A DNA stretch of 64,000 nucleotides from Luteimonas marina (GCF_007859325.1 NZ_VOHK01000001.1:806001-870000); one strand, 5' to 3'. Shown: positions 7,908-21,288, counted from the stretch's first letter. The notes: generated from the letters alone by a model not told the origin. Numbers and translations: made by a program.

Positions 7908-7995
7908 CATAGGGCGGGCCTAGGCCCGCCGCGGGCTCAGCCAAAAAAACGCGAAAACCGACGGATGGCAATGGCGGGCCTAGGCCCGCCCTATG
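7908..7995. repeat. Facing pair of ATAGGGCGGGCCTAGGCCCGCC palindromes
   Basis: One copy spans 7908-7930 and its inverse 7973-7995. Each folds into a perfect GGCGGGCC/GGCCCGCC stem. The second provides the TAG stop of nadK (7991-7993, minus strand). Confidence 0.85.
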
Positions 7996-8761
7996 CCTCG
8001 AACTGCTCGCTCAGGATCCGCTCTTCGAGGTTGTGCTCGGGATCGAACAGCATCGTGACCGTGCGCTCGCGCGACTCGCGGATCATGACCTCGACCACGT
8101 CGCGCACCTCGTGCGAATCGGCGGTGGCGCTGACCGGGCGCTTGTACGGGTCGAGCACGCGGAAGCGGACTTCGGTGTCGGCCTTGAGCAGCGCACCGCG
8201 CCAGCGCCGCGGGCGGAACGCGGCGATCGGAGTCAGCGCCACCACGCTGGCGCCGAGCGGCAGGATCGGGCCGTGCGCGGAATAGTTGTAGGCGGTGCTG
8301 CCGGCGGCGGTGGCGACCATCACGCCGTCGGCGATCAGCTCGTCCAGGCGCGGCTTGCCGTTGAGCTCGATCGACAGGTGCGCGGCCTGGCGCGTCTGCC
8401 GCAGCAGCGAGACCTCGTTGTAGGCCAGCGAGCCCACTGTCGCGCCGGACTCGGTCTGCGCCACCATCTCCAGCGGCCGCAGCACCGCCGGCTCGGCGGC
8501 GCGGATGCGTTCGAGCAGGTCGTCCTCGCGGTGCTGGTTCATCAGGAAACCGACCGTGCCCAGCTTCATGCCGAACACCGGCCTGCCGAGGCTGCCGTGG
8601 CGATGAAGGGTTTGCAGCATGAAGCCGTCGCCACCGAGCGCGCACAGGACGTCGGCATCGGCCGGCTCGCACTGGCCGTGGCGCGCGGACAGCGCGGCGA
8701 GCGCGTCCTGCGCGTCCCCGGTCTGGCTGGCGAGGAAGGCGATGCGTGGCGTCATGCTCAT
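7991..8761 (-). CDS. nadK: NAD kinase
   Basis: A 256-residue NAD kinase (EC 2.7.1.23) that phosphorylates NAD to NADP in the cytosol. The nucleotide-binding motif GGDG is at residues 43-46. The second conserved region, [25 protein letters not shown], continues into the catalytic-site stretch [22 protein letters not shown]. The length is slightly below the E. coli enzyme (292), as in other xanthomonads. A ribosome site (AGGAG) precedes the ATG at 8761; a second ATG two codons in is also possible. The stop is provided by a palindromic repeat. It is the only other NAD-related gene near the kynurenine branch, but there is no operon link. Confidence 0.95.
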   Translation of the reverse strand: MSMTPRIAFLASQTGDAQDALAALSARHGQCEPADADVLCALGGDGFMLQTLHRHGSLGRPVFGMKLGTVGFLMNQHREDDLLERIRAAEPAVLRPLEMVAQTESGATVGSLAYNEVSLLRQTRQAAHLSIELNGKPRLDELIADGVMVATAAGSTAYNYSAHGPILPLGASVVALTPIAAFRPRRWRGALLKADTEVRFRVLDPYKRPVSATADSHEVRDVVEVMIRESRERTVTMLFDPEHNLEERILSEQFEA

Positions 8762-8904
8762 CGGAGGCTCCTGCTCATGCGTGGAGCATAACCCGGCACC
8801 GTCGCGGGATGCCCACGCCGGGTCCTGCAGGAGCGCCGCCAGACGCGACGCGCGATGCCGAGGGAACCGGGCATCGCACGTCGCAGCTGAAGGACGCTAC
8901 GGCG

Positions 8905-11900
8905 TCAGCTGCGCTGCGCGAGCTGCGACAGGCGCTGGACCGCGACCGAGGCGGTCGGGTAGTCCAGCGTTTTCTGCGCCGCGAGCTCGGCCAGCATCGA
9001 CAGGGTGAAGCGCAGCGTCGGATCGTCGCGCTCCAGCCACTTCGCCACCTTCTCCTCCGCGGTGCCGCCCTGGATCGACAGCACCTGGCCGACGATCGCG
9101 CGCTGCTGCGTCGCAAGCTCCTCGCGCAGCACGCCGCGGGCGACCGCGTGCCAGCGGCCTTCCACTTCCAGCGCGTCGATCTGCTCGGCCAGCCACGGCA
9201 CCCGCAGCGCCTCGCCGACGCGGAAGTGCAGCTTCGCCACGTCGACCGGGCGCTGCCGGCGCTCGGCCGCCAGTTCGATGATGTCGCAGCAAGGCTCCAG
9301 GTAGGGCAGCGCCGCGAGCTGGCCGGCGAGGTCCGCGGGCACGCCCTTGCCGAGCCAGTCGGCCAGGCTGGCCTCGTACCCGGGCCGCTGCGAGTCGGGC
9401 AGGATGTGCTCGCCGGCGCGGACGTCGCGGAAGCCGTCGTGGTAGCGGCCGACCGCGGTGGTGATGTCCGGGATCGCGCCCGGACGCGACAGCAGCCAGC
9501 GGGTGAACGAGCGCTGCAGGTTCCAGATCACCTGCAGGGCGTCGATCTGCACCGATTCGGCGACCTTGCCGTCGAGCGCGTCGATCTCCACCCACAGCGC
9601 GCGCGCCTCCAGCGTTTCGCGGGTGATGGTGAAGGCCTTGGCGACGTCGCCGATGCTGCGGCCGCTGTCCTCCTGCATGCGCAGCAGGAAGGTCGCGCCC
9701 ATGCGGTTGATCATCGTGTTGGTGACCGCGGTGGCGATGATCTCGCGCTTGAGGCGGTGCTGCTCCATCGCCTGCGCGTACTTCTTCTGCAGCGGCTGCG
9801 GGAAGTAGCGCTGCAGTTCCTTCGACAGGTACGGATCCTCGGGCACGTCAGACTGCAGCAGCTGGTCGAACGCCACCAGCTTCGAATACGACAGCAGCAC
9901 CGACAGTTCCGGCCGGGTCAGGCCCTGCCCGCGCGACTTGCGCTCGGCGATCTCGGCGTCCGACGGCAGGTACTCGATCTGGCGGTCGAGCAGGCCCTGC
10001 TGCTCCAGCGTGCGGATGAAGTGCTGCTTGGAGCCCAGCCGCGACACGCTCATGCGCTCCATCAGGCTGATCGCCTGGTTCTGGCGGTAGTTGTCCCACA
10101 GCACCAGCCCCGCGACCTCATCGGTCATCGACGCCAGCAGCTTGTTGCGGGCGTCCATCTTCAGCTTGCCGTCCTGCACCTGGCCGTTGAGCAGGATCTT
10201 GATGTTGACCTCGTGGTCGGAGGTGTCGACGCCGGCCGAGTTGTCGATGAAGTCGGTGTTGAGCAGCACGCCGCCCAGCGCGGCCTCGATGCGCCCGAGC
10301 TGGGTCAGGCCGAGGTTGCCGCCCTCGCCCACCACTCTGCAGCGCAGGTCGCGGCCATCGACGCGGATCGCGTTGTTGGCGCGGTCGCCGACGTCGGCGT
10401 GCTGTTCGCTGCTGGCCTTGACGTAGGTGCCGATGCCGCCGTTCCACAGCAGGTCGACCGGCGCGCGCAGGATCGCCGACAGCAGCTCGTTCGGCGCCAT
10501 CGACTTCGTGCCTTCGGGCAGCCCGAGCGCTTCGCAGGCCTCGGCCGAGACCGCGATCGACTTCAGCGAACGCGGGTACACGCCGCCGCCCTTCGAGATC
10601 AGGTTGGCGTCGTAATCGGCCCAGCTCGAGCGCGGCACCTTGAACATGCGCTCGCGCTCCCTGTACGAGCGCGCCGCGTCCGGGTTCGGGTCGATGAAGA
10701 TGTGGCGGTGGTCGAACGCGGCCACCAGCCGGATGTGCTTCGACAACAGCATGCCGTTGCCGAACACGTCGCCGGACATGTCGCCGATGCCGACGCAGGT
10801 GAAGTCCTGCGCCTGCGAATCGCGGCCCAGCGCGCGGAAGTGGCGCTTGACCGACTCCCAGGCACCGCGCGCGGTGATGCCCATGCCCTTGTGGTCGTAG
10901 CCGACCGAGCCGCCCGATGCGAAGGCGTCGGCCATCCAGAAGCCATAGTCGGCGGAGATGCCGTTGGCGATGTCGGAGAAGGTCGCGGTGCCCTTGTCGG
11001 CGGCGACGACCAGGTAGGGATCGTCCTGGTCATGGCGGACCACGTCCGCCGGCGGCACGATCGCGCCGTCGACGATGTTGTCGGTGATGTCGAGCAGGCC
11101 GCTGATGAACAGCTTGTAGCAGGCCACGCCCTCGGCGAACAGCGCGTCGCGGTCGCCGCCGGCGGGCGGGCGCTTGACGATGAAGCCGCCCTTGGAGCCG
11201 ACCGGCACGATCACCGTGTTCTTCACCATCTGCGCCTTGACCAGGCCCAGCACCTCGGTGCGGAAGTCCTCGCGACGATCGGACCAGCGCAGGCCGCCGC
11301 GCGCGACCGGGCCGAAGCGCAGGTGGATGCCCTCCACGCGCGGGCCGTAGACGAAGATCTCGCGGTAGGGCTTGGGCTTGGGTGCTTCCGGCACCCGCGC
11401 CGAGTCGAACTTGAAGGCGATGGTTTCCTTGAAACCGCCGTCCTTCGCGCACTGGTAGTAGCTGGTGCGCAGGGTGGCGTCGATCACGCCCATGAAGCTG
11501 CGCAGGATGCGGTCCTCGTCGAGGCTCGACACGTTGTCCAGCAGCGCCTTGAGCGCCTTGCGCGTGCTGTCGTACTGCGCGTTGCGGCCCTGCCGGCGCG
11601 CGTCGATCACCGGCTGCAGGATCGCCATCGTCGCCTTGTCGCCACCCGCCAGCGCTTGCAGCTGCGCGGCGAGCGACTCGGCGCCCTGCTCGACCTGCGC
11701 CTTGCTTTCGTGCCCGGTGCGCGGGTCGAAGCGCGCCTCGAATACCTCGACCAGCAGCCGCGCGATCAGCGGGTTGCGGGCGAAGGTTTCCTCGACGTAG
11801 CTCTGCGAGAACGGCACCCCGACCTGCAGCAGGTACTTGCCGTAGCCGCGCAGCAGCGCGACCTGCCGCCAGGTCAGCGACGCGGCCAGGATCATGCGGT

Positions 11901-13953
11901 TGAGGCCGTCGTTCTCGGCGTCGCCGCGCCAGATCCGCGCGAACGCCTCGGCGAAGTCCTCGCCGGCGCGGTCCACGTCGAGCGAGGCGAGGCCCGATTC
12001 GACCTCGAAGTCCTGGATGTACACCGGCGTGCCGTCCACCTCGATCCGGTAGGGATGCTCGGTGATCACGCGCAGGCCGAGGTTCTCCATCATCGGCAGC
12101 GCGTCCGACAGCGGGATGTCGCCGCCCTGGCGGTAGAGCTTGAAGCGCAGCGCGCCCTCGCCGGGCAGGGCCTGCGGCGACTGCTGCAGGCTCAGCTGCA
12201 GATCGTCGGCGCCCTGCAGGGCCGCGAGCCGGTCGACGTCGGTCGCCGCGATCGCGGGCGTCGCGTTCTCGATGTAGCCGGCCGGCAGCGCGCGGCCGTA
12301 GCGGTCCGCCAGCGCCAGGCCCTGTTCCTCGCCGTGGCGCTCGACCAGTTCGTCGCGCAGGTCGTCCTGCCAGTTGCGCACGATGACCGCCAGTTCGCGC
12401 TCGAGCTCGCCGTGGTCGACCTCGAAGGTCTCGCCGCTGCGCGGACGCACGATCAGGTGCACCTGCGCCAGCGGCGACTCGCCGATCAGCACGCTGGCGT
12501 CGACGTGGTCGGCGTGCAGCACGCGCCGCAGCATCGCCTCGACGCGCCGCCGCACTTCGGTACTGAAGCGGTCGCGCGGGATGTAGACCAGCACCGAATA
12601 GAAGCGCCCGTAGCGGTCGCGGCGCAGGAACAGCTTGCTGCGCACGCGCTCCTGCAGGCCGAGCACGCCGGTGCCGAGGCGGTACAGCTCCTCGGCGCTG
12701 GACTGGAACAGCTCGTCGCGCGGCAGCGTCTCGAGGATGTGCTTGAGCGCCTTGCCGCTGTGGCCGGTGGGCTTGAGGCCGGATTCGCTCATCACGTGCT
12801 CGTAGCGCTCGCGCACCAGCGGGATGTCCCACGGCCGGCGGTTGTAGGCGCCGGAGGTGTACAGGCCGAGGAAGCGCTGCTCGGACACCGCGCGCCCCTT
12901 CTCGTCGAAGCCGAGCACGCCGATGTAGTCCATGTAGCCTGGGCGGTGCACCGTGGCGCGCGCGTTGGTCTTGGTCAGCACCAGCGACTCGGCCAGGCCG
13001 AGGTTGCTCATGTTGTGCGCGGCCAGCGACTTCAGCGGGCGCGCCTTGCCCTCGCCGGCGCCGCGCAGCAGGCCCAGGCCGCTGCCCTCGACCGGCACCA
13101 GCAGTTCCTCGCCGCCCTTGCGGCGCAACTGGTACTCGCGGTAGCCGAAGAAGGTGAAGTGGTCGTTCGCAGCCCAGCGCAGGAATTCCTGCGCCTCCCG
13201 GCGTTCGGCGTCGGTCACCGGCAGCCTGCGGCTGGCGAGGTCGGCGGCGACCTGCTGCATCTTCTCGCGCATCGCCATCCAGTCGTTGACGATCGCGCGC
13301 ACGTCGGCCAGCACCTGGCGCACCGTCGCTTCGATCCGCGCCATGCCCTCGGCGGTCTGGCGATCGACTTCGAGGTGCATGACCGACTCGGTCTCGCCCT
13401 CGCCCACCCCGATCAGCTTGCCGGCGCGGTCGCGCGACACCTGGACGACGGGATGGCCGAGCACGTGCACGCCCACGCCCTGCTCGGCCAGCGCCATCGT
13501 CACCGAATCGACCAGGAACGGCATGTCGTCGTTGACCACCTGCAGCACCGTGTGCGGCGACTCCCAGCCGTGGGCCTTGCGGTTCGGGTTGAACAGCCGC
13601 ACCAGCGCCGTGCCCGGCTTGCGCCTGCGCGCGAACTCGAGCAGGTCGTTGGCCAGCGCCGCCCAGCCTTCGGCGCTGTGCAGCGGCAGTTCGTCCTCGG
13701 TCAGGCGGCGGTAGAACGCGCTGGCAAAGGAGCTGGCGTCGTCCTGCCCGGCCTTGCCGGCGAGCTTGCGGATGGCGGCGAAGATCGGATCCAGCACGCT
13801 GCCGCCCTGGCGGGGCTGGATGCGCGCATCGCCCGCGCGGCGCGGCGCGGGCGCTTTCGCCGCGGTCTTCGCTGCCGGCTTCTTCGCGGGTTTGCTTGCG
13901 GTCTTCTTCGTGGCGGTGGTCGCCGCTTTCTTCTTCGGCCTGGCGGGTGTCAT
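8905..13953 (-). CDS. gdhB: Large NAD-specific glutamate dehydrogenase (about 180 kDa)
   Basis: A 1682-residue GDH of the large bacterial class (EC 1.4.1.2), which deaminates glutamate to 2-oxoglutarate and NADH. The N-terminal two-thirds carry ACT-like regulatory segments. The catalytic region has GGLRWSDRREDFRTEVLGLVKAQ, VPVGSKGGFIVKR, DITDNIVDGAIVPP and VAADKGTATFSDIANGIS, followed by the Rossmann part with GIGDMSGDVFGNGML. The product feeds the 2-oxoglutarate dehydrogenase operon elsewhere in this window. An oddity is an N-terminal tail of about 45 residues rich in Lys, Ala and Pro, resembling a histone H1 tail, which is not part of the family core. The start at 13953 includes this tail; a later start cannot be excluded. 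Confidence 0.95.
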   Translation of the reverse strand: MTPARPKKKAATTATKKTASKPAKKPAAKTAAKAPAPRRAGDARIQPRQGGSVLDPIFAAIRKLAGKAGQDDASSFASAFYRRLTEDELPLHSAEGWAALANDLLEFARRRKPGTALVRLFNPNRKAHGWESPHTVLQVVNDDMPFLVDSVTMALAEQGVGVHVLGHPVVQVSRDRAGKLIGVGEGETESVMHLEVDRQTAEGMARIEATVRQVLADVRAIVNDWMAMREKMQQVAADLASRRLPVTDAERREAQEFLRWAANDHFTFFGYREYQLRRKGGEELLVPVEGSGLGLLRGAGEGKARPLKSLAAHNMSNLGLAESLVLTKTNARATVHRPGYMDYIGVLGFDEKGRAVSEQRFLGLYTSGAYNRRPWDIPLVRERYEHVMSESGLKPTGHSGKALKHILETLPRDELFQSSAEELYRLGTGVLGLQERVRSKLFLRRDRYGRFYSVLVYIPRDRFSTEVRRRVEAMLRRVLHADHVDASVLIGESPLAQVHLIVRPRSGETFEVDHGELERELAVIVRNWQDDLRDELVERHGEEQGLALADRYGRALPAGYIENATPAIAATDVDRLAALQGADDLQLSLQQSPQALPGEGALRFKLYRQGGDIPLSDALPMMENLGLRVITEHPYRIEVDGTPVYIQDFEVESGLASLDVDRAGEDFAEAFARIWRGDAENDGLNRMILAASLTWRQVALLRGYGKYLLQVGVPFSQSYVEETFARNPLIARLLVEVFEARFDPRTGHESKAQVEQGAESLAAQLQALAGGDKATMAILQPVIDARRQGRNAQYDSTRKALKALLDNVSSLDEDRILRSFMGVIDATLRTSYYQCAKDGGFKETIAFKFDSARVPEAPKPKPYREIFVYGPRVEGIHLRFGPVARGGLRWSDRREDFRTEVLGLVKAQMVKNTVIVPVGSKGGFIVKRPPAGGDRDALFAEGVACYKLFISGLLDITDNIVDGAIVPPADVVRHDQDDPYLVVAADKGTATFSDIANGISADYGFWMADAFASGGSVGYDHKGMGITARGAWESVKRHFRALGRDSQAQDFTCVGIGDMSGDVFGNGMLLSKHIRLVAAFDHRHIFIDPNPDAARSYRERERMFKVPRSSWADYDANLISKGGGVYPRSLKSIAVSAEACEALGLPEGTKSMAPNELLSAILRAPVDLLWNGGIGTYVKASSEQHADVGDRANNAIRVDGRDLRCRVVGEGGNLGLTQLGRIEAALGGVLLNTDFIDNSAGVDTSDHEVNIKILLNGQVQDGKLKMDARNKLLASMTDEVAGLVLWDNYRQNQAISLMERMSVSRLGSKQHFIRTLEQQGLLDRQIEYLPSDAEIAERKSRGQGLTRPELSVLLSYSKLVAFDQLLQSDVPEDPYLSKELQRYFPQPLQKKYAQAMEQHRLKREIIATAVTNTMINRMGATFLLRMQEDSGRSIGDVAKAFTITRETLEARALWVEIDALDGKVAESVQIDALQVIWNLQRSFTRWLLSRPGAIPDITTAVGRYHDGFRDVRAGEHILPDSQRPGYEASLADWLGKGVPADLAGQLAALPYLEPCCDIIELAAERRQRPVDVAKLHFRVGEALRVPWLAEQIDALEVEGRWHAVARGVLREELATQQRAIVGQVLSIQGGTAEEKVAKWLERDDPTLRFTLSMLAELAAQKTLDYPTASVAVQRLSQLAQRS

Positions 13954-13978
13954 GACGAACGGGCTCCGGATTGAACAA

Positions 13979-14000
13979 GGCCCGCGTTCTCACGCGGGCC
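13979..14000. terminator. GC hairpin between acyl-CoA dehydrogenase and gdhB
   Basis: GGCCCGCG, loop TTCTCA, CGCGGGCC: a perfect 8-bp stem about 120 bases downstream of the acyl-CoA dehydrogenase stop and just upstream of gdhB, both on the minus strand. No U-tract follows, so its termination strength is uncertain. Confidence 0.4.
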
Positions 14001-14120
14001 ACGATGGGTGGCGCGGCCCTGGTTCGGCACGCCGGATGTCGGATGGACGGGCACGCGCACGCCCCCGGTGTCGGGGGCGGTGGCGAATCGGGTGGACTGG
14101 CGGAGGGACATGCCGCTGCT

Positions 14121-15281
<1,161 letters not shown>

Positions 15282-15299
15282 CGTTGCCGAAGAAACGGA

Positions 15300-15305
15300 A
15301 TTGTA
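15300..15305 (-). promoter_or_regulatory. Candidate -10 box for the acyl-CoA dehydrogenase gene
   Basis: On the minus strand the box reads TACAAT, 18 bases before the ATG at 15281. No clear -35 hexamer is seen. Confidence 0.4.
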
Positions 15306-15385
15306 GCCGGGTCGGATGACGAACCCCACCCCGCGCAGCGCCGTGGACGGGTTGCGACTTGACCCGGAACGGGCATGGCGCCAGA

Positions 15386-15413
15386 ATATCTCTATATCGC
15401 GATATGGAGATAT
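15386..15413. promoter_or_regulatory. 28-bp near-perfect palindromic operator before the ArsR-methyltransferase gene
   Basis: The half-sites read ATATCTCTATATCG and CGATATGGAGATAT; 13 of 14 base pairs are symmetric around the central CGCG. It ends two bases before the ATG at 15416, so a bound dimer would block initiation. A GGAGA ribosome-site-like stretch lies inside the right half. This fits autoregulation by the ArsR-type protein. Confidence 0.7.
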
Positions 15414-15415
15414 GT

Positions 15416-16345
15416 ATGGACCTCGAAGCCTGGTCCACCCGGCTCAAGGTACTTGCCGACCCGACCCGCGTGCGCCTGCTGGCCCTGCTCGAAGGCGAGG
15501 AGCTGACCGTGGCCGAACTCTCCGCGATCACCCGCCTCGCCCAGCCGCGCGTGTCCACCCACCTGGCCAAGCTCAAGGAAGCGGGCCTGGTGCGCGACCG
15601 CCGCGCCGGCGTGTCGGCCTACTACCGCTTCGACGACGAATCCCTGGACCCGGCGCAGCGCGCACTGTGGCAGGCGCTGTCGACCGGCAGCGACGATCCG
15701 CTGCTGCGCCAGGACGCCGAGCGCGTGGCCGGCGTGCTGGCGATGCGCGCCGCCGACCAGAACTGGGCCGACTCGGTGGCCGGCGACATGGAGCGCCACT
15801 ACTCCCCCGGCCGCACCTGGGAAGCGCTGGCGCGCAGCGCGCTGCCGCTGCTGGAGACCGGCGACGTGCTCGACATCGCCTCGGGCGACGGCGTGCTGGC
15901 CGAACTGCTGGCGCCGCACGCGCACCGCTACGTCTGCGTCGACAGCAGCAAGCGGGTGGTGGCCGCCGCCGCCGAACGCCTGCGCAAGTTCCGCAACGTC
16001 GAGGTGCGCGAGGGCGACATGCACGCCCTGCCCTTCGCCGCCGGCGAATTCGACCTGGTGGTACTGATGCACGCGCTGACCTATGCCGACAAGCCCGCGC
16101 AGGCGGTGGCCGAGGCCGCGCGCGTGCTGCGCCCCGGCGGCCGCCTGCTGCTGTCGAGCCTGGCCAGGCACGAACACCAGAGCGCGGTGCAGGCCTACGG
16201 CCACGCCAACCTCGGCTTCGCCGACAAGGACCTGCGCCGCTTCGTCTCGCGCGCCGGCCTGGAACTGGTGAACGCCGAAACCGTCACCCGCGAAAAGCGC
16301 CCCCCCCATTTCGAAGTGATCTCGATGATCGCAAGAAAACCATAG
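15416..16345 (+). CDS. ArsR-family regulator fused to a SAM-dependent methyltransferase domain
   Basis: A 309-residue fusion. Residues about 10-75 form an ArsR winged helix ([20 protein letters not shown], then [15 protein letters not shown]). Residues 145-260 form a class I methyltransferase: motif I is [11 protein letters not shown] (151-161), followed by [17 protein letters not shown] motifs near 235-250. The ATG at 15416 follows a perfect-looking operator. The gene is 70 bases upstream of metH on the same strand. ArsR-type regulators of the SAM/S-adenosylhomocysteine cycle (SahR) are known in Proteobacteria, and this context suggests such a role, with the methyltransferase fold possibly sensing SAM or SAH. 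That function is inferred. The TAG stop is contributed by a palindromic repeat. Confidence 0.85.
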   Translation: MDLEAWSTRLKVLADPTRVRLLALLEGEELTVAELSAITRLAQPRVSTHLAKLKEAGLVRDRRAGVSAYYRFDDESLDPAQRALWQALSTGSDDPLLRQDAERVAGVLAMRAADQNWADSVAGDMERHYSPGRTWEALARSALPLLETGDVLDIASGDGVLAELLAPHAHRYVCVDSSKRVVAAAAERLRKFRNVEVREGDMHALPFAAGEFDLVVLMHALTYADKPAQAVAEAARVLRPGGRLLLSSLARHEHQSAVQAYGHANLGFADKDLRRFVSRAGLELVNAETVTREKRPPHFEVISMIARKP

Positions 16346-16369
16346 GGCGGGGCTAGCCCCGCCATATGG
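16340..16369. repeat. ATAGGGCGGGGC palindrome between regulator and metH
   Basis: CCATAGGGCGGGGC, then TA, then GCCCCGCC and ATATGG. It supplies the stop codon of the ArsR-methyltransferase gene (16343-16345) and forms a strong hairpin inside the probable operon, which could set relative metH expression. Confidence 0.8.
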
Positions 16370-16415
16370 CCTCCCGGGAACCAAACGCAAGCCAAACCCC
16401 GCCCCAAGAGACCCC

Positions 16416-17510
16416 ATGAAAACCCTGCCCTGGCTCCATCCCGACCGCGTCGCCCTGCTCGAAGCCGCCCTGGCCGAACGCATCCTGGTCATCGACGGCG
16501 CCATGGGCACCATGATCCAGCGCCACGAACTGCAGGAAGCCGACTACCGCGGCGAACGCTTCGCCGACGGCTACGACCACGCCCACCATCCGGCGCACGA
16601 CGGCCACGGGCCGCACTGCGGCCACGACCTCAAGGGCAACAATGACCTGCTGCTGCTGACCAGGCCCGACATCATCGCCGGCATCCACACCGCCTACCTC
16701 GAGGCCGGCGCCGACCTGGTCGAGACCAACACCTTCAACGCCACCTCGGTCAGCCAGGCCGACTACCACCTCGAGCACCTGGTCTACGAACTCAACAAGG
16801 CCGGCGCGCGGGTCGCGCGCGAATGCTGCGACGCGATCGAGGCAACGACGCCCGGCAAGCCGCGCTTCGTCATCGGCGTGCTCGGCCCGACCAGCCGCAC
16901 CGCCTCGATCAGCCCGGACGTCAACGACCCGGGCTTCCGCAACACCAGCTTCGACGAACTGCGCGCGACCTACCGCGAGGCGATCGAGGGCCTGATCGAC
17001 GGCGGCGCGGACACGCTGATGGTGGAAACCATCTTCGACACCCTCAACGCCAAGGCCGCGCTGTACGCGATCGAGGAAGCCTTCGAGGATCGCGGCGGGC
17101 GCCTGCCGGTGATGATCTCCGGCACGATCACCGACGCCTCCGGCCGCACCCTCTCCGGCCAGACCGCCGAGGCCTTCTACGCCTCGGTCGCGCACGGCCG
17201 GCCGCTGTCGGTGGGCCTGAACTGCGCGCTCGGCGCGAAGGACCTGCGGCCGCACGTGGAGACGCTGGCGTTGGTGGCCGACGGCTATGTCAGCGCGCAT
17301 CCCAACGCCGGCCTGCCCAACGCCTTCGGCGGCTACGACGAGACGCCCGAGGAGATGGCGGTGGTGCTGAGGGAGTTCGCCGAAGCCGGCCTGCTCAATC
17401 TCGTCGGCGGCTGCTGCGGGACGACGCCCGACCACATCCGCGCGATCGCGGAGGCGGTGGCGGGCCTGCGGCCGCGCGCACTTCCGCACGCGTTGGAAAT
17501 GGCGGCATGA
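16416..17510 (+). CDS. metH: Methionine synthase, homocysteine-binding subunit (split MetH, N-terminal part)
   Basis: A 364-residue protein equal to the N-terminal homocysteine S-methyltransferase barrel of cobalamin-dependent methionine synthase (EC 2.1.1.13). Zinc ligands are visible as the Cys of [11 protein letters not shown] and the Cys pair of [11 protein letters not shown]. It begins at the usual point ([31 protein letters not shown]). Compared with E. coli MetH there is a 16-residue insertion at residues 53-70 containing seven His and one Cys, just before the conserved [11 protein letters not shown]. The remaining domains are encoded by the next gene, an arrangement also known in other xanthomonads. 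A repeat element separates the two, so coexpression depends on readthrough. Confidence 0.93.
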   Translation: MKTLPWLHPDRVALLEAALAERILVIDGAMGTMIQRHELQEADYRGERFADGYDHAHHPAHDGHGPHCGHDLKGNNDLLLLTRPDIIAGIHTAYLEAGADLVETNTFNATSVSQADYHLEHLVYELNKAGARVARECCDAIEATTPGKPRFVIGVLGPTSRTASISPDVNDPGFRNTSFDELRATYREAIEGLIDGGADTLMVETIFDTLNAKAALYAIEEAFEDRGGRLPVMISGTITDASGRTLSGQTAEAFYASVAHGRPLSVGLNCALGAKDLRPHVETLALVADGYVSAHPNAGLPNAFGGYDETPEEMAVVLREFAEAGLLNLVGGCCGTTPDHIRAIAEAVAGLRPRALPHALEMAA

Positions 17511-17521
17511 ACACTCTCCAC

Positions 17522-17613
17522 CGTCATCCCCGCGAAGGCGGGGACCCAGTGTCTTTTGTCCTTGCCCGCAGTTGCCTTCAAGAAGCTGGATCCCCGCCTT
17601 CGCGGGGATGACG
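17522..17613. mobile_element. Gene-less miniature GTCATCC element between the two metH genes
   Basis: The left arm starts CGTCATCCCCGCGAAGGCGG and the right arm ends CCTTCGCGGGGATGACG, with about 30 unrelated bases between them. The arms are of the same class as GIY-YIG element 1. It looks like an internally deleted, non-autonomous copy. Confidence 0.8.
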
Positions 17614-17662
17614 ACTGAACGGCCCCGCCGCTTCCATTCAATTGCCGCCGCCTGATCCGCCC

Positions 17663-20401
<2,739 letters not shown>

Positions 20402-20437
20402 CCGGCGTATTCGGCTACGCCGATTCGCGTTCGGGCC

Positions 20438-20460
20438 GTAGGAGCGGCTTCAGCCGCGAC
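20438..20460. repeat. GTAGGAGCGGCTTCAGCCGCGAC palindrome
   Basis: A consensus copy of the REP-like family also found at 3988-4054. It lies 37 bases after the metH stop and may act as a 3'-end hairpin. Confidence 0.8.
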
Positions 20461-20517
20461 CCGAGGATGCGCGCCACCTGGAGCGTTCTTGTCTCTGCCC
20501 CCAGACAACCTGAGCAC

Positions 20518-20613
20518 CGTCATCCCAGCGCAAGCCGGGATCCATTTTTCTTCTTCATTCCTGAATATTCCCGGGAAAGATCAAGATGGATTCCGGCTTT
20601 CGCCGGAATGACG
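20518..20613. mobile_element. Gene-less miniature GTCATCC element (class B)
   Basis: The left arm is CGTCATCCCAGCGCAAGCCG...GATCCATTTTT; the right arm is TCAAGATGGATTCCGGCTTT...GGAATGACG. The arms differ in sequence class from element 1, and the TCAAGATGGAT inner boundary is shared with the copies at 30566 and 42636. It lies between the convergent metH and DUF2058 genes. Confidence 0.8.
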
Positions 20614-20676
20614 AGAAACCGGCAGGCGTTGCGCCACTCCGATTCGATGCGCCATCCGTGCCGCGGGCGACCACGA

Positions 20677-21288
20677 CTACCAGACCAGGTCGTCGGGCAC
20701 CTGGTACTTCGGGTCCGCGTAGGGATCGTCTTCCGCCGGCGCATCCGGGTCGACCTTCAGGGCGACCGACGGCGCGAAGATGGCCCCGGCCTGCGCGAGG
20801 TCGGCGGCGTTGACCAGCAGGTAGCGGCCGTTGAGCTGCACCACGCCCAGCTCGCCGGCGTTGAGCGCCTTGAGCTGGGTGGCGTTGACGTAGATGCGCT
20901 TGATCTTGCCGCCGTAGGGGAAATGGCGGGCGATGTCGGCCTCGGCGTCGTTGAGCGCCTTGTCCTTGAGGAAGGCCTCGAGCTTGGCGCGCGCCTCGCG
21001 GCGCTGACGCGCCTCCTCCTGCCTGAGGCGCTCGGCCTCGATGCGCTCGTCCTTTTCCTTCTGCGCGCGGATGGCGTAGGCCTTGGCCAGGTCCATCTCC
21101 TCGCGGCCCCGCGCGGGCTTGTTTCGCTTGCGGTTGTCGCCGGGCGGAGGCTTCCGCGCGTTCGACGGCCTGTCGCCGGACTTCGCCGCCGCGGCGGCAC
21201 GCCCCTGCGCGGGCTTCGGCCCGCGCGGCGACTTCGGCGCGGGCTTGAAGCCCAGGCCCAGCAGTTGGTCGCGCAGCGAATCGCTCAT
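20677..21288 (-). CDS. DUF2058 (YaiL-like) nucleoid/polynucleotide-associated protein
   Basis: A 203-residue cytosolic protein of the DUF2058 family. It begins MSDSLRDQLLGLGFKPAP, the usual start of this family, followed by a basic, disordered stretch (residues 20-65) and a charged coiled coil (about 65-115, AKAYAIRAQKEKDERIEAERLRQEEARQRREA). The conserved C-terminal domain includes FPYGGKIKRIYVNATQLKALNAGELGVVQLNGRYLLV. Family members have been reported with nucleic-acid-associated fractions; the biochemical role is not settled. It is the last gene of the minus-strand run, 14 bases after slyX. Confidence 0.85.
   Translation of the reverse strand: MSDSLRDQLLGLGFKPAPKSPRGPKPAQGRAAAAAKSGDRPSNARKPPPGDNRKRNKPARGREEMDLAKAYAIRAQKEKDERIEAERLRQEEARQRREARAKLEAFLKDKALNDAEADIARHFPYGGKIKRIYVNATQLKALNAGELGVVQLNGRYLLVNAADLAQAGAIFAPSVALKVDPDAPAEDDPYADPKYQVPDDLVW

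Noticed and set aside
8746-13974. A 1742-codon open frame on the plus strand opposite gdhB.
   Set aside because: It is exactly antisense to a well-supported glutamate dehydrogenase, has no recognisable domain and an amino-acid mix (His, Arg, Ala, Val rich) typical of the opposite strand of high-GC genes.
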